Assembly (NCBI GenBank): GCA_001599935.1
Contig: BCIJ01000020.1
Span: forward strand, 112,918 to 156,500
Direction of reading: 5' to 3'
Length of the DNA: 43,583 bases
From: Holtermannia corniformis
Lineage: Eukaryota > Basidiomycota > Tremellomycetes > Holtermanniales
The position numbers were made by a program, and so were the translations under genes. Positions 32,950-42,842 of the stretch are shown here, piece after piece (position 1 is the first letter of the stretch; each line of letters starts with the position of its first letter). The notes under the pieces are model-generated. The model did not search any database, was not told the origin of the DNA, and saw only the letters and a list, made by a program, of their open reading frames with translations.

Positions 32950-33868
32950 TCACGACTGTGCGATCGGCTCGTCCGCCCCATACAGCGCCCATTCGTCGGC
33001 CCGTACCTGACTTCTCGTAGTCCTCTCGCCTTGCTTGGAGAGCCATACGCGGCGCACGCGACAGTTGGCGTAGATCCTGACATATGTCAATGACTTGAAC
33101 GCCGATGTCGGTAATGGCTTGTTCTTTGCCTGTGACTCGTCGGAAGATGGGAGGGAGTGGAAGAGCGGTAGAAGAGGCGGGATGTGGATGTTGAGGTGTA
33201 GCCAGGGGGTCAGGGTCGTGCCGGACGAGGGGAGTGTGAGGGGTAGATGGATCATTGGAGGGTCGTGGCACGGATATACTGTCGCCTTGTCCTGTGATCG
33301 ACCTTGAGCATCACTCTTCAAAGTCCTGCTCAGCCGATATCACCTTGAACGTCGAAACCCGGATGATGCCCTCTACACCGCGCGTATCCACGATCCCGAT
33401 CTCAAAAGCCCACTCCCGTCCACCCAGCCGTCGGACGTTCATTCCAAGCCATTCGAGCTCGGCACCCAGCCGCTCTCTGCCTCTACGGCTCCCGGCTTGA
33501 ATATACGTCGTCTTTAGTGTTGGGCTTTGCACATGCACAACCTTTTCAGCCAGGCTTCCCGATGCAACGTCGCGCGGAACGAGGCTCTCGAGGTGCTCTT
33601 GCGCTCTCGAAGTGCTGCCATCAGGCTGCGAACGGAACACTATCGCTGCTGAGGAGCTCGCGGACCCATCACTGAGCTCGGCAACGTAACTGTCATTGGG
33701 CAAAAGTGGGTCTGTGCGGCGGAACCACAACGGTGAGAGCGCTGGTTCAGACGTAGATGACAGCAATGAAATCAACTCGGGCTGGCGTCAAGCATGCATC
33801 AGCTTGGCATCCTGTACAGCAGCGCGCCGGCCTGGGCGAACCTGCACTGCGTTTGCAAGCACGCCCAT
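32950..33868 (-). CDS. CFAP20/BUG22-family (DUF667-like) protein
   Basis: Three exons (33868-33842, 33781-33344, 33291-32950; introns 60 and 52 nt) join in frame to 268 aa. The order of features follows the CFAP20 family: an N-terminal LISLLSSTSEPALSPLWF (family: ILYSIGS-type), then SPTLKTTYIQ before LGAELEWLGMNVRRL, the WAFEIGIVDTRGVEGIIRVS strand pair (family: FxFEVxVxDxxxxxRRFR), HLPLTLPSS...WLHLNI, and the C-terminal signature YVRIYANCRVRRVWLSKQ. Family members are best known from cilia and basal bodies, but related proteins also occur in land plants lacking most cilia and have nuclear roles. Against the short animal protein it has two insertions. It shares a promoter with DNA ligase I. 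The first exon is 9 codons and less certain. Confidence 0.75.
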
Positions 33869-33998
33869 CTTGACCGCTGGGCGAAAACCCAATCTGTAGG
33901 TCGAAATTGATCGTTATAAAACAAACACTGCCCGGCGTCGGGAGTGGCGCTTAAGCAAGGCGCGACGGGATTTGCGTTATTAGCCTAGGCATACCTAT

Positions 33999-34022
33999 AC
34001 GCGTCGCTAAACGAGCACGCGT
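33999..34022. promoter_or_regulatory. Two MluI cell-cycle boxes (ACGCGT)
   Basis: ACGCGT occurs at 33999-34004 and 34017-34022, 18 bp apart start to start and both about 90-110 bp before the DNA ligase ATG. In yeasts this box binds MBF (Mbp1-Swi6 / Res-Cdc10) and drives G1/S transcription of replication genes, DNA ligase I among the classic targets. The site sits in a 239-bp divergent spacer and could also serve the CFAP20-family gene. Confidence 0.7.
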
Positions 34023-34067
34023 TTTGTCGCGGAGAGATCAGGATCGATTCACGTCCGCAAGCTTGCT

Positions 34068-34103
34068 ATGGTTGCACGGCATTCGAGGTTGACACGACGT
34101 TAG
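34068..34103 (+). other. Upstream ORF / possible alternative N-terminus of DNA ligase I
   Basis: An 11-codon frame (MVARHSRLTRR, stop TAG) ends 4 bp before the ligase ATG. It may lower translation of the main frame. If a donor-like GT at 34099 joined to the normal acceptor at 34171, the first ten Arg-rich codons would run in frame into the ligase and could act as a mitochondrial signal. Both readings are inference. Confidence 0.35.
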
Positions 34104-34107
34104 CAAG

Positions 34108-37100
34108 ATGCCTTGTGAGTGCAAGCAGAAGCAGGGTGCATCAGAGCTGTGCTGACTGCATCCGCACACAGCTGAAGAGCCCGAGTCACCCTTCAAACCA
34201 AAGCGATCGTCGAAGCCAAAGCGCGTCGTCGAGTCTGATGAGAGCGAGGCAGAAGGCGACGCGCCCAAGGCCGAGTCGAGCAAGTCTGGTGAGAACCGCT
34301 AGCGTCATATCAGCTTCGAGTAGCTGCTCATCACTTGACAGCCACCAAGCCGCCAGCCAAGAAGCCCAAAACCAACGCGGAACCCAAGAAGCTTGCGTCA
34401 ATCTTTGCAAAGCCTGCAACAAGCAAGGCCAAAAGTGCGACTGAGAAGAAGAAGACCAAGCCGAGCCTGAGCTCAAATGGTAAATCGGCATCCGTCAAGT
34501 CTGCGAGCGGCAGCAGTAAAGCAAAGTCTGCCGCAGCCGACGCAAGCGCAAGCGATAGTAATGCAGACTCATCAGACAAGGATGACAAGGATGCAGAGGA
34601 AGGCGAGGAGGAGCTCGATGACGAGGAGGAAGAAGAGCAGGAAGGCGAAGCAGCTGTAAAGCTGTACGTAGCTTGCTAGGGTAATGACCACCGGCTAAGC
34701 CGTTACAGCGCAGCGATCTTCACCAAGCAAAAGCAGTCTGCAGATGATACCAAGTGGAAGGAAGGAGAACCGTACGTTACGCGCGCTATCGATCTCGCCC
34801 ATGTCTGATCACGGTCGCACCACAGTCTGCCCTACGCCGCGCTCGTCTCGACGTTTGAAAAAATCGAGGCAACCACGAAACGTCTCGAGATCCTCCACAT
34901 CTTGACCCAGTTCCTGCTCAAAGTCGCACAGCGTGACGCCAAAGATGAAGGCAAGCCAGGCTACCTGCTGCAGACGGTCTATCTGTCCATCAACCGGGTG
35001 AGTTGCGTTTCGAGGATGAGTTGCATAAGCTCATGTCGAATCCCAGTTGTGCCCAGACTATGCCGGTCTTGAGCTTGGTATCGGCGAATCGTTGCTCGTC
35101 AAGGCAATTGCGGAGAGTACGGGCCGTACACCGGCAAAGATGAAAGAGAGTCTGAAAAAGGAGGGTGATCTGGGCAAAGTCGCCATGGTATGTCGACTAC
35201 AGATGCGTCTCTGGCTGGATGACTCTAATGCTGCCACACCCTAGCTGTCGCGTAACACACAGCCAACAATGTTCAAGCCCAAAGCTCTCACTGTGCCGTT
35301 CGTCTTTCAGAACCTGACGGATATCGCCAAGTGTACCGGCAACGCTGTGAGCCATTTCCGTCCCCGCGTTCTAAAGCCACTAACACCCCGCATAGTCGCA
35401 ACAGAAGAAAGTTGGCATCATCAAGAAGCTGCTGGCGGCCTGTCAGGGCAACGAGGCAAAGTTCATCATTCGCAGTCTTGAGGGCAAGCTCCGCATCGGG
35501 TTGGCCGAGAAGACTTTGGTCGTTGCGCTGGCCCATGCGATTGTGCTGAAGGAGATTGGTAGGTGGAGACAGTGTTGACAATGTCACGAGCTGACGAAAG
35601 GTCAATAGCGGCGGGCAAGGCGCTTCCGGCGGACAAGCTGACGCAGAGGCTTGAAGAGGGCGCCGAGACCGTAAAGGCCGTTTTCAGGTGCGCCAACTCA
35701 ATGAGCAAGTATCCCAGAACGCTGACACCCTCGCAGCGAGCTGCCAAATTACGATCTCGTCATCCCGGCACTGATGAAAGACGGCATCGCCAACCTCAAG
35801 GAAAACTGCAAGCTCACGCCCGGTGTGCCGCTCAAGCCGATGCTCGCAAAGCCTATGAAGTCGATCACAATGGTGCTTGACCGCTTCGAGGGCCGCGAGT
35901 TTACGTGCGAGTACAAATACGACGGCGAGCGTGCACAGGTAGGCTCAGACAGATGCGAGGGTTGACACCAATTGACTCTTGACAGGTACATCAGCTTGAG
36001 GACGGGACGATTGCAGTCTTCAGCCGCAACTCGGAGAATATGAGCGCAAAGTACCCTGATCTGGTCGAGCAGGTTCCAAAAGTCAGTCTACGAGTGTATC
36101 GTAGCGTGGTAATCACTGATCCGTCGTCCAGTGTACTAAATCGACCGTCAAATCTTTTGTCATAGACAGCGAAGCCGTTGCGTACGACCTGGAGACCAAG
36201 AAGCTGCTGCCATTCCAAGATCTCAGCCGGCGCAAGCGCAAGGATGTGCGCACCGAGGATATCACAGTTCGAGTGCACCTGTTTGCGTTCGATCTGCTAT
36301 ACCTCAACGGCAAGGTGCGTCCTGTCTTGTTAGCAAACCCGAGTAGATGGGCTGATGTTCGGCAGAGCTTGCTAGGGCTGGAGCTGCACGAGCGTCGTGC
36401 TCTGATGCATGAGCACTTTCAGCCTGTCGAGGGCGAATTTGCATTCGCGACGAGCTCGGATGGCTCGTCGACCGAGGAGATCCAGACATTCTTGGAGGAG
36501 AGCGTGAAAGATGGTTGTGAGGGCTTGATGGTCAAGATGTTGACTACGCCGGCGTCAACGTACGAGCCTAGTCGTAGAAGTCAAAATTGGCTCAAGGTGA
36601 GTGGTAAAATCGACTCACAAGCTTGAGCTGACGCATCATCACAGCTGAAGAAAGACTATTTGTCTGGCGTCGGCGACTCCCTCGATCTTGTCGTGGTCGG
36701 CGGCTACCACGGCAAAGGCAAGCGCACAAACGTCTACGGCGCATTCTTGCTTGCGTGCTATGATCCAGACTCGGAAAACTACCAGACCATCTGCAAAGTC
36801 GGCACGGGTCTCAGCGAAGAGCGTCTCGAAGAATTTACAAAGGTGCTGCAGCCTCTCGAGCTAGCCGGTGGTGTGCGTGGCGATATTCAGACGGGCAGTG
36901 CCAAGCCGGATGTTTGGTTTGAGCCGAAGATTGTGTGGGAGGTCTTGACGGCCGACTTGAGTCTGAGTCCGGTGTATGCGGCGGCGCAAGGGATTGTAGG
37001 TGCCCTGATCAGCGCCACCTAGTGGACTGATCTTGATCACAGGTCGACGAGCGGGGTATCTCACTGCGATTCCCGCGCTTCATCAAGGTTCGCGATGACA

Positions 37101-37254
37101 AGGACGCAGATGAAGCGACGACGGCAGAGCAAGTGCGTCGTTACGCTTTACATGATTCATTGACTGATCACGACAGGTTGCCGAGTTCTACCAAGCGCAG
37201 GCCACCGCGGGCGGTACCAAGAAAAAAGGGGGTGCCGACGAGGATTACTGGTGA
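34108..37254 (+). CDS. CDC9: DNA ligase I (ATP-dependent)
   Basis: Seals nicks between Okazaki fragments and in excision repair, using ATP, in the nucleus. Sixteen exons join in frame to 798 aa: 34108-34114, 34172-34288, 34342-34663, 34709-34771, 34826-34997, 35047-35187, 35245-35346, 35396-35558, 35609-35687, 35737-35938, 35986-36081, 36132-36314, 36366-36596, 36645-36995, 37043-37132, 37177-37254. Residues 1-150 are charged and disordered, with a PCNA-box-like KKLASIF. Then come the DNA-binding domain ([13 protein letters not shown]), the adenylation domain with the catalytic Lys in KYDGER (about residue 449), ELEDGT-like [25 protein letters not shown] and WLKLKKDY, and the OB fold ([26 protein letters not shown]). 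It ends near EDYW. The first coding exon is only 7 nt. Two ACGCGT boxes lie upstream. Confidence 0.97.
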
Positions 37255-37333
37255 TGGATTCGACGACGTGTATCATTGTTGCTGTGTAGGTGTATCATGC
37301 ATATGCAAGTGTTATAAAGTGTCAAAAGTGATC

Positions 37334-40300
37334 TCAAGCCGCCTCCTCTTCATCCCCAGGTCGCGGCGCATCGTATTCTCGCTCGGCGCGATGACCTCGC
37401 GGCCCGACGTTTGCCGCATCAGGACCCCGTCCAGGGCCACGGTGCATAGCGGCCCGCAAGGCGTTGAAGCGCGATGCAAATGTCTGATTGCGACGCCGCG
37501 CGCCTGCGTCGTCGTCGTCCGAATCCTGATCCATCCGGCGATACGGCAAAGGTACCTCTCGCGTGACCTGTCAAGTGATAATCAACATCGGACAAGCCAC
37601 CGAGCACGGATCCAGACGTACGCGATAAGCATCTGTAAATCGGACGTCAGTTCACGTAGCCATTTCATACCCCCGTTGGACTGACCAGCATTACCAAGAT
37701 GTTCCGTCTCCACACGGACTGATTCCACGTGAATAAGACGGCAGAAATGAATCGGGTGACTTACAAAAGTTCCACTGCCACCTTCGAAGCATCTCCAGCA
37801 GTGCAAAGAAGAAGCTACGGATGCGAATGCGGACATGCGATTGCGGAATGTACCTGTGGCAAGTCAGACCGTTGCCCCGTGGGTACAGGATACCCACCAA
37901 ACGAATACAAATCGGATGACGACATTTGTGATCATCGCGATGTAATATACCTAGCAAGACATGTCAGCATCGCAGCATGATTTCAGCCAGTAAATACCGA
38001 CCGGACGGATGTTGGGGTAGCCCAGATCTGGACGCAGGAACTGGGATCGCGGGCGCAACAGGCTCCAATCGACGATCAAGTCCTGGCCAGGCATTAGCTG
38101 TTGAGGAACATGCGAAGGACTGGCTTACCCAAGAAGAAGTGTAAGTTGCGCTGAAGACTGCGCTGATCACCCAGATTATGAAACTCCAGTCCCTGTGAAT
38201 GCTGCCTGTAGGCAGACAAGCCATGTCAGCTAGCTGAGCTGCATAAAGGGCGACGTACCCCTTGATCTCCAATTGACGAAAAGGGACAACTGTAGAATGA
38301 CACTACCATATTTGCCAGCCTGTACCATTCAGCGCAATTCCGTCCCTTGCGGACCAAGCTGACGTTGATGAGATGTATCCGCAGCCGAGAATCGGCGTAA
38401 CGCTTCAGACATTGAATGAGACGGCACAGAGCTGGCAGGCAGAGGAGCAAGCCGAAGACCCAGCTACTGTTGGTGGAGCAAGCATCAAATATGTCGTCTG
38501 GCCACTTTTTTGAGTCTGTGCCGTGTCAGTCATGTTCAGCTCATGTCGACAAACGCACAAGCACAGGCGGTGAACCAGATGTTTGATATTGTGTAGATCA
38601 AGCTGCGCTAAGTCAGTGATGATTGGTGTCACAGGTGAGCGAGGGCGAACTGACCTGTTGAGCTCATCGGCAAAGAAGAAAGCAATGAACTACAGTTTTC
38701 TCAGTCTTGTGAAAATGTAGCAACTATGAACTCACCTCCACGCGGCTGTACCCTGGGGTCAAAACTCGACCAATGACGCGCAAGAGCCAATACCGCGAAT
38801 CGCGGTGACATATGGGGAGAGGGTTGAGAAAGAAGACGCAGACAAAGACGAGGAAAGCGGCAGGCCACCTACGATCTGTCAGCCAGCAGTCTGCAGCGTA
38901 TAATGTACCTCACGTTGTTGGCGCGACATTAGCTTCGCCGATCCTGTGAAACGAGAAGAAGAAGCAATAGCTCAAAATCAAGAAGAGGAATGAGGGGATT
39001 TCAAGGTAAACACGATAGTCGAGCGCAGGCCGGGTGATCTCCATCACAAACTGGGCATTTGTTAGCTTGCGATTGTATGCGCTGGAACTGCAAACCTCGT
39101 AGTTGATCCGAGCTCTGACCCATGCGTAAAGGTTGAGCTCGAAGAGAATTGCAAAAAGGATCGGCAGGAAAAGTGCGCCATAGACCTGTAACAGCCCCTC
39201 GTACGCCGGAATAGCAGCGCGTGCTTCTGCAGTGAAGCCTGAAAGACGTCATTGTGGACTGGCACCGAGTTCGCTGACTCACTCTCCACAATGGCAAAGA
39301 CGAACGCGGGCAGACCTAGGCCCAAGCAGATGCCTGATCTAAAGGTGCTGTAGTGGTGCTGAGTGGCTGACATCAGCTTTCCACCCTGACTGAACCTGAT
39401 GAACCGACGGCTTGTTGCTGGTGCTGCCGCCTCAGACGGTCTCTCGCTCGCTTGCTGTCTCCGTGCTCTGCCCAAGAGTCAACACTAGCTTCCATGCGCT
39501 CAAGCTTCCGCGCGCACCGAATCTTTGCGTATACAAGTCCTCCATCTCCTTCAGCAGCCCGTCGATCGTCTTCTCGTTTGCAAAGGTTTGCGTCATGACT
39601 TTCTCGTTGGTGTACAACTCAAGGCAATGCATCTGACGCTGTCAGTGCCTGTAACACCGGATGGAACAGACGTACCTTGGTCGTCTTCTCATATTTCTTC
39701 AATGCCTTGCGGAACCCGGTGAAGTTGAGGATCTGTCATCAAAGTCGTCAATGCTGTTGCCAGTCTGCGTCTTTACACGAACGCGGTAATTCTTGAAGAT
39801 CTCAAGTTCGCGGTAAAACTCTAGAACGGCGTTCTTCAGGTCCCGACGGTATTTCTGATAGCGGTCTGGGTCGTAGCTCCTTCTCTCGCGGTCATGGGCC
39901 ATCGCTTGCCTGAGCGACTGCTGATCGTCGTCCTCTGACTTGTGAGCGCGTCCATGGAGGTTGCCGTTCCCATTCGCTCTGCTTTTACTGCTGGCCTCGC
40001 TCTCCTCACCGCCCGACGAGTGCACGAACGGAATCCGCAGATGGACGTTACCCGGCGCGACGTTGTTCAGAAGCTGCTTGCCGCCAGGCACAAGGCGATG
40101 TACTGCCGATTCCCATTCTGGCGGTGGACCGTCTGGATGCATTTCGTGAAAGATCCGGCGATGTTCTCCGAGTTCCCGAAGCTGTACCCGCAAGTCAGCT
40201 GCGCGGCGCTCGACATCGTGCATCCTCTGTTGGTAGAAAGCTTCGACTTTGGCAAGCTCGTGATCGAGAAGATCGAAGAAGGCGGCTTCGTCGGGCTCGA

Positions 40301-41312
40301 GGTCGGCATAGAGCTCATCGATGCTCGTCGGGAAGCGAGCTGTGAGTTTAGGATTTGATGGATTGCGACCTGAGATAGCGTTAGTCAAGCGCACCGGTGG
40401 TCGTGGCAACACTCACTTTTGGTCCCGCTACGGCCGATCAGGCGCGGGCTGTTCTTTGGGCTAAGCCCCAAGATCCTCGGCGAACGACCCAAGCTGCCCT
40501 TGTTGCGTTCCCCAATATCTCTGGCAATTCCGTTCGGTCGCAAAGGTGCGTCCGGCTCGTCACCTGATGCCGGCTTCGACTGTTGACCTGACGACGCGCC
40601 CGCGTCCTCGACGATTGAAGGCTGTGGGGAAGTGGGTCGGAAGACCTTGTCGGCGTTGTTAGTGGGCTCTGTCTCAACAGGCGATGAGGGCTCGCCGAGG
40701 TCGAGTGGCGGTGGATCTTTGGGTTTCGAGACGGTCGAGGAGGGAGTACGGGGCGAGGGACGGACAGCGGCTTTGGTGCGCTCAACGGAAGACGGCGAAG
40801 CGACCTGAAGCACGATCAATTCAGTTCGTACACTCACTAGAGACGTGAAACGTACCAGGTACTTCGGCGAGCTTGGTGAGATAGAGAAGCCAGCGCTGGC
40901 GGATGAAGGCAGAACGGGACTATGATGCTCGACACCTGGAATTTTTTTGCCAGTGATCTTGCTGATCGAGATGGCACGCGATAGTTCCTTCGGCGGCGCT
41001 ACTGGCTCATCGTCGTCTTCTCCGGCCGAGCTTTCGTGACCATCGTTGCTCCCACCGCCTCGTAGCTCGGCAAGCGCTTTTGCTTGGCCCAGTCTGATGC
41101 CAATGACCTTGAGCTTCTTCTTGAGACCCGAGTAGTCGATATACGCTCTTTTCCTGCGACAAGCATCAGCTCCGCCCGGACCTCAACGCAAGTGTTTGTG
41201 CGGACGTACCATTCGGGTGTCTGGTTTTCCGCCAGGTATCTGTAGGGATCCAGTGTCGTCAGTCCGCCCGTCGCACCGGGAGCAGCACTACCACTGACTT
41301 TGCAAACTTCAT
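37334..41312 (-). CDS. SYG1: SPX-EXS domain protein, SYG1/XPR1-type phosphate exporter
   Basis: A plasma-membrane or Golgi protein of the XPR1/SYG1/PHO1 family, which exports phosphate; its SPX domain senses inositol pyrophosphates. It starts MKFAKYLAENQTPEW, then AYIDYSGLKKKLK (SPX part 1), a long Ser/Pro insertion, then the second SPX part (EAAFFDLLDHELAKVEAFYQQR, split here by motif only) and NFTGFRKALKKYEK. Multiple membrane helices begin near HHYSTFRSGICLGLGLPAFV. EXS features are NLYAWVRARINYEF, NPLPICHRDSRYWLL, the LLRPRSQFLRPDL stretch and FALLEMLRRWQWNFxRVETEHLGN. The C-terminus is acidic and Arg-rich (YRRMDQDSDDDD). Many short introns interrupt the membrane part; I did not resolve every exon. 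It converges on DNA ligase I, 79 bp away. Confidence 0.9.
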
Positions 41313-41910
41313 CGTACTGATCCCATTCCCGGTTCGATTGCCTCTACTGCAGCCGCTCGTCCGTGCAGAGTTGTAAGGCTGCAGATGACGGCAACGCTCA
41401 AACGGTTACGTAAGCGGATTCCAGTATCAAGGTCTGAAACGTGCGCGATCGCGGTTGGGCGGCAACGGCGAGCTGCAGATGCCGAGGCGTCGTGAGCAGC
41501 GAGATGGATGGCCACGATGATGAGTCGTAAAAAATTGATATCGTGTGCCGATCAAAGGATGTTGGGCGAATCGGCCGGTCTGTGCACTGGTGCCGCCCGA
41601 TGATATCGGACTCGTGCATTTTGACTCGAGGTCAGCTTGATCGATGCTCACGGTACTGCAGGAGCGGCCGAGGCGATCCCTGAGGGATAACGTTGATGGG
41701 CAAGCGAACAGCGGAGGGATGTCCACCGACGCTCGGATCCACGCTGCGTACGGTCACGGACACAGGGGTACACTGTGAAACATCTTCTTTTGAAGCGGAT
41801 CACAACACAGCACACAAGGCTCGGGGCGCAGCTTGGAGGGGTGAAGTAGCGAACAACACAGCACCGCCGCCGATTTTGATCACTCACGACACCAGCATCC
41901 ACAGCCGACA
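41313..41910. other. Divergent spacer between SYG1 and the MYND gene
   Basis: 598 bp with no supportable gene; short frames on both strands lack family features. It should hold both promoters. No clear TATA box or known operator is seen. Confidence 0.4.
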
Positions 41911-42842
41911 ATGACCGAGTTGGCGGGCCGCAAGCTCATCGACATCAGGGATTCGGTACGTCTGCCCTGATCAGGATCACGATACTGCCAATTGGCGCCC
42001 ACTGACGTCTGATCAAGCGCTACTTCTACGATTGTGATACCGTTCCTCGCTGGGACGACAAGCACTCGGGGCTCTTTATCCCCGCGGCCGAGAAGAACAA
42101 GCCACCGACTCGACTTCGTCACTGGTGCATCATTGCTGGAGTCACTGCCCGTATGTGGATGTCTGACATGCCACTCGGGTTCTGGCGGTACGGGCTCGAA
42201 GAGCCTGGCAAGGTGACCGTCGACGTGCTCCATGCATAGCCACTCAACTGATTGTTCCAGCCGACGTCACAGGACTTCTTCGAGTCGGATGGGCTCAATA
42301 GCAACTTTGCGAACGGTGGTGAAGCCAAGATGAAGGAGATGGCTGTCGTTGGCGGTGCGGAGCAACCGGGCTGTGTGGCTGTCATGTACCCGCTCTGCAA
42401 CCGCCGCGATGTTCACGGACTGGCGGGCACATTGAACATGCTGGCGATCCCCGACCCGGCTTCGGTGAAGGTGGGTGGTCCGGTCAGCTCGGCAGTCAAG
42501 GACTCATGCTTACCTCGACAGACATTCAAGTGCAGGGTCGAAGATCTCTTTGCTGTCAACGATCTGCTTCAGCAACGTCAGAAGCGCGGTCAGCTCGACT
42601 GTTGCTGGTCCTGCGGCAAGAAGTCGGGACTTCAATGCGCGCGCTGCAAAGTAGCGTATTGCGACAAGGTAAGCTGCCTACCTCCTCCTCGCAACCGATA
42701 ACCTGATCAGCTGCAGGCCTGTCAAACTACCGACTGGATGCGCTCGCCAGGGCACGGGTCTGCGTGCCGCATCATCGAGACCTTTTACGAGTGGTCGGGA
42801 CTCGACTGGGATCGGTATGACGGGCCGTACCGCTTGGGGTGA
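41911..42842 (+). CDS. MYND-type zinc-finger protein, 240 aa
   Basis: Five exons (41911-41955, 42018-42212, 42261-42470, 42522-42668, 42717-42842) give 240 aa. A MYND zinc finger lies at about residues 175-215: CWSCGKKSGLQCARCKVAYC, then CQTTDW across the last intron, and H...C in GHGSACRII. MYND fingers bind proline-rich partner peptides. The N-terminal 170 residues hold no SET or other domain I recognise. It ends DGPYRLG. The intron at 42471-42521 is 51 nt with no stop. Similar small MYND proteins are common in basidiomycetes; partners are unknown. Confidence 0.85.

Noticed and set aside
32894..33271. 125-codon minus-strand frame starting MPRPSND as a separate gene
   Set aside because: It is a shadow of the third exon of the CFAP20-family gene in another frame; only that other frame carries the family signature.
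42119..42180. Possible extra intron in the MYND gene (GTATGT near 42149)
   Set aside because: The frame runs through without a stop and the exon sums close without it; no good acceptor keeps the downstream frame.
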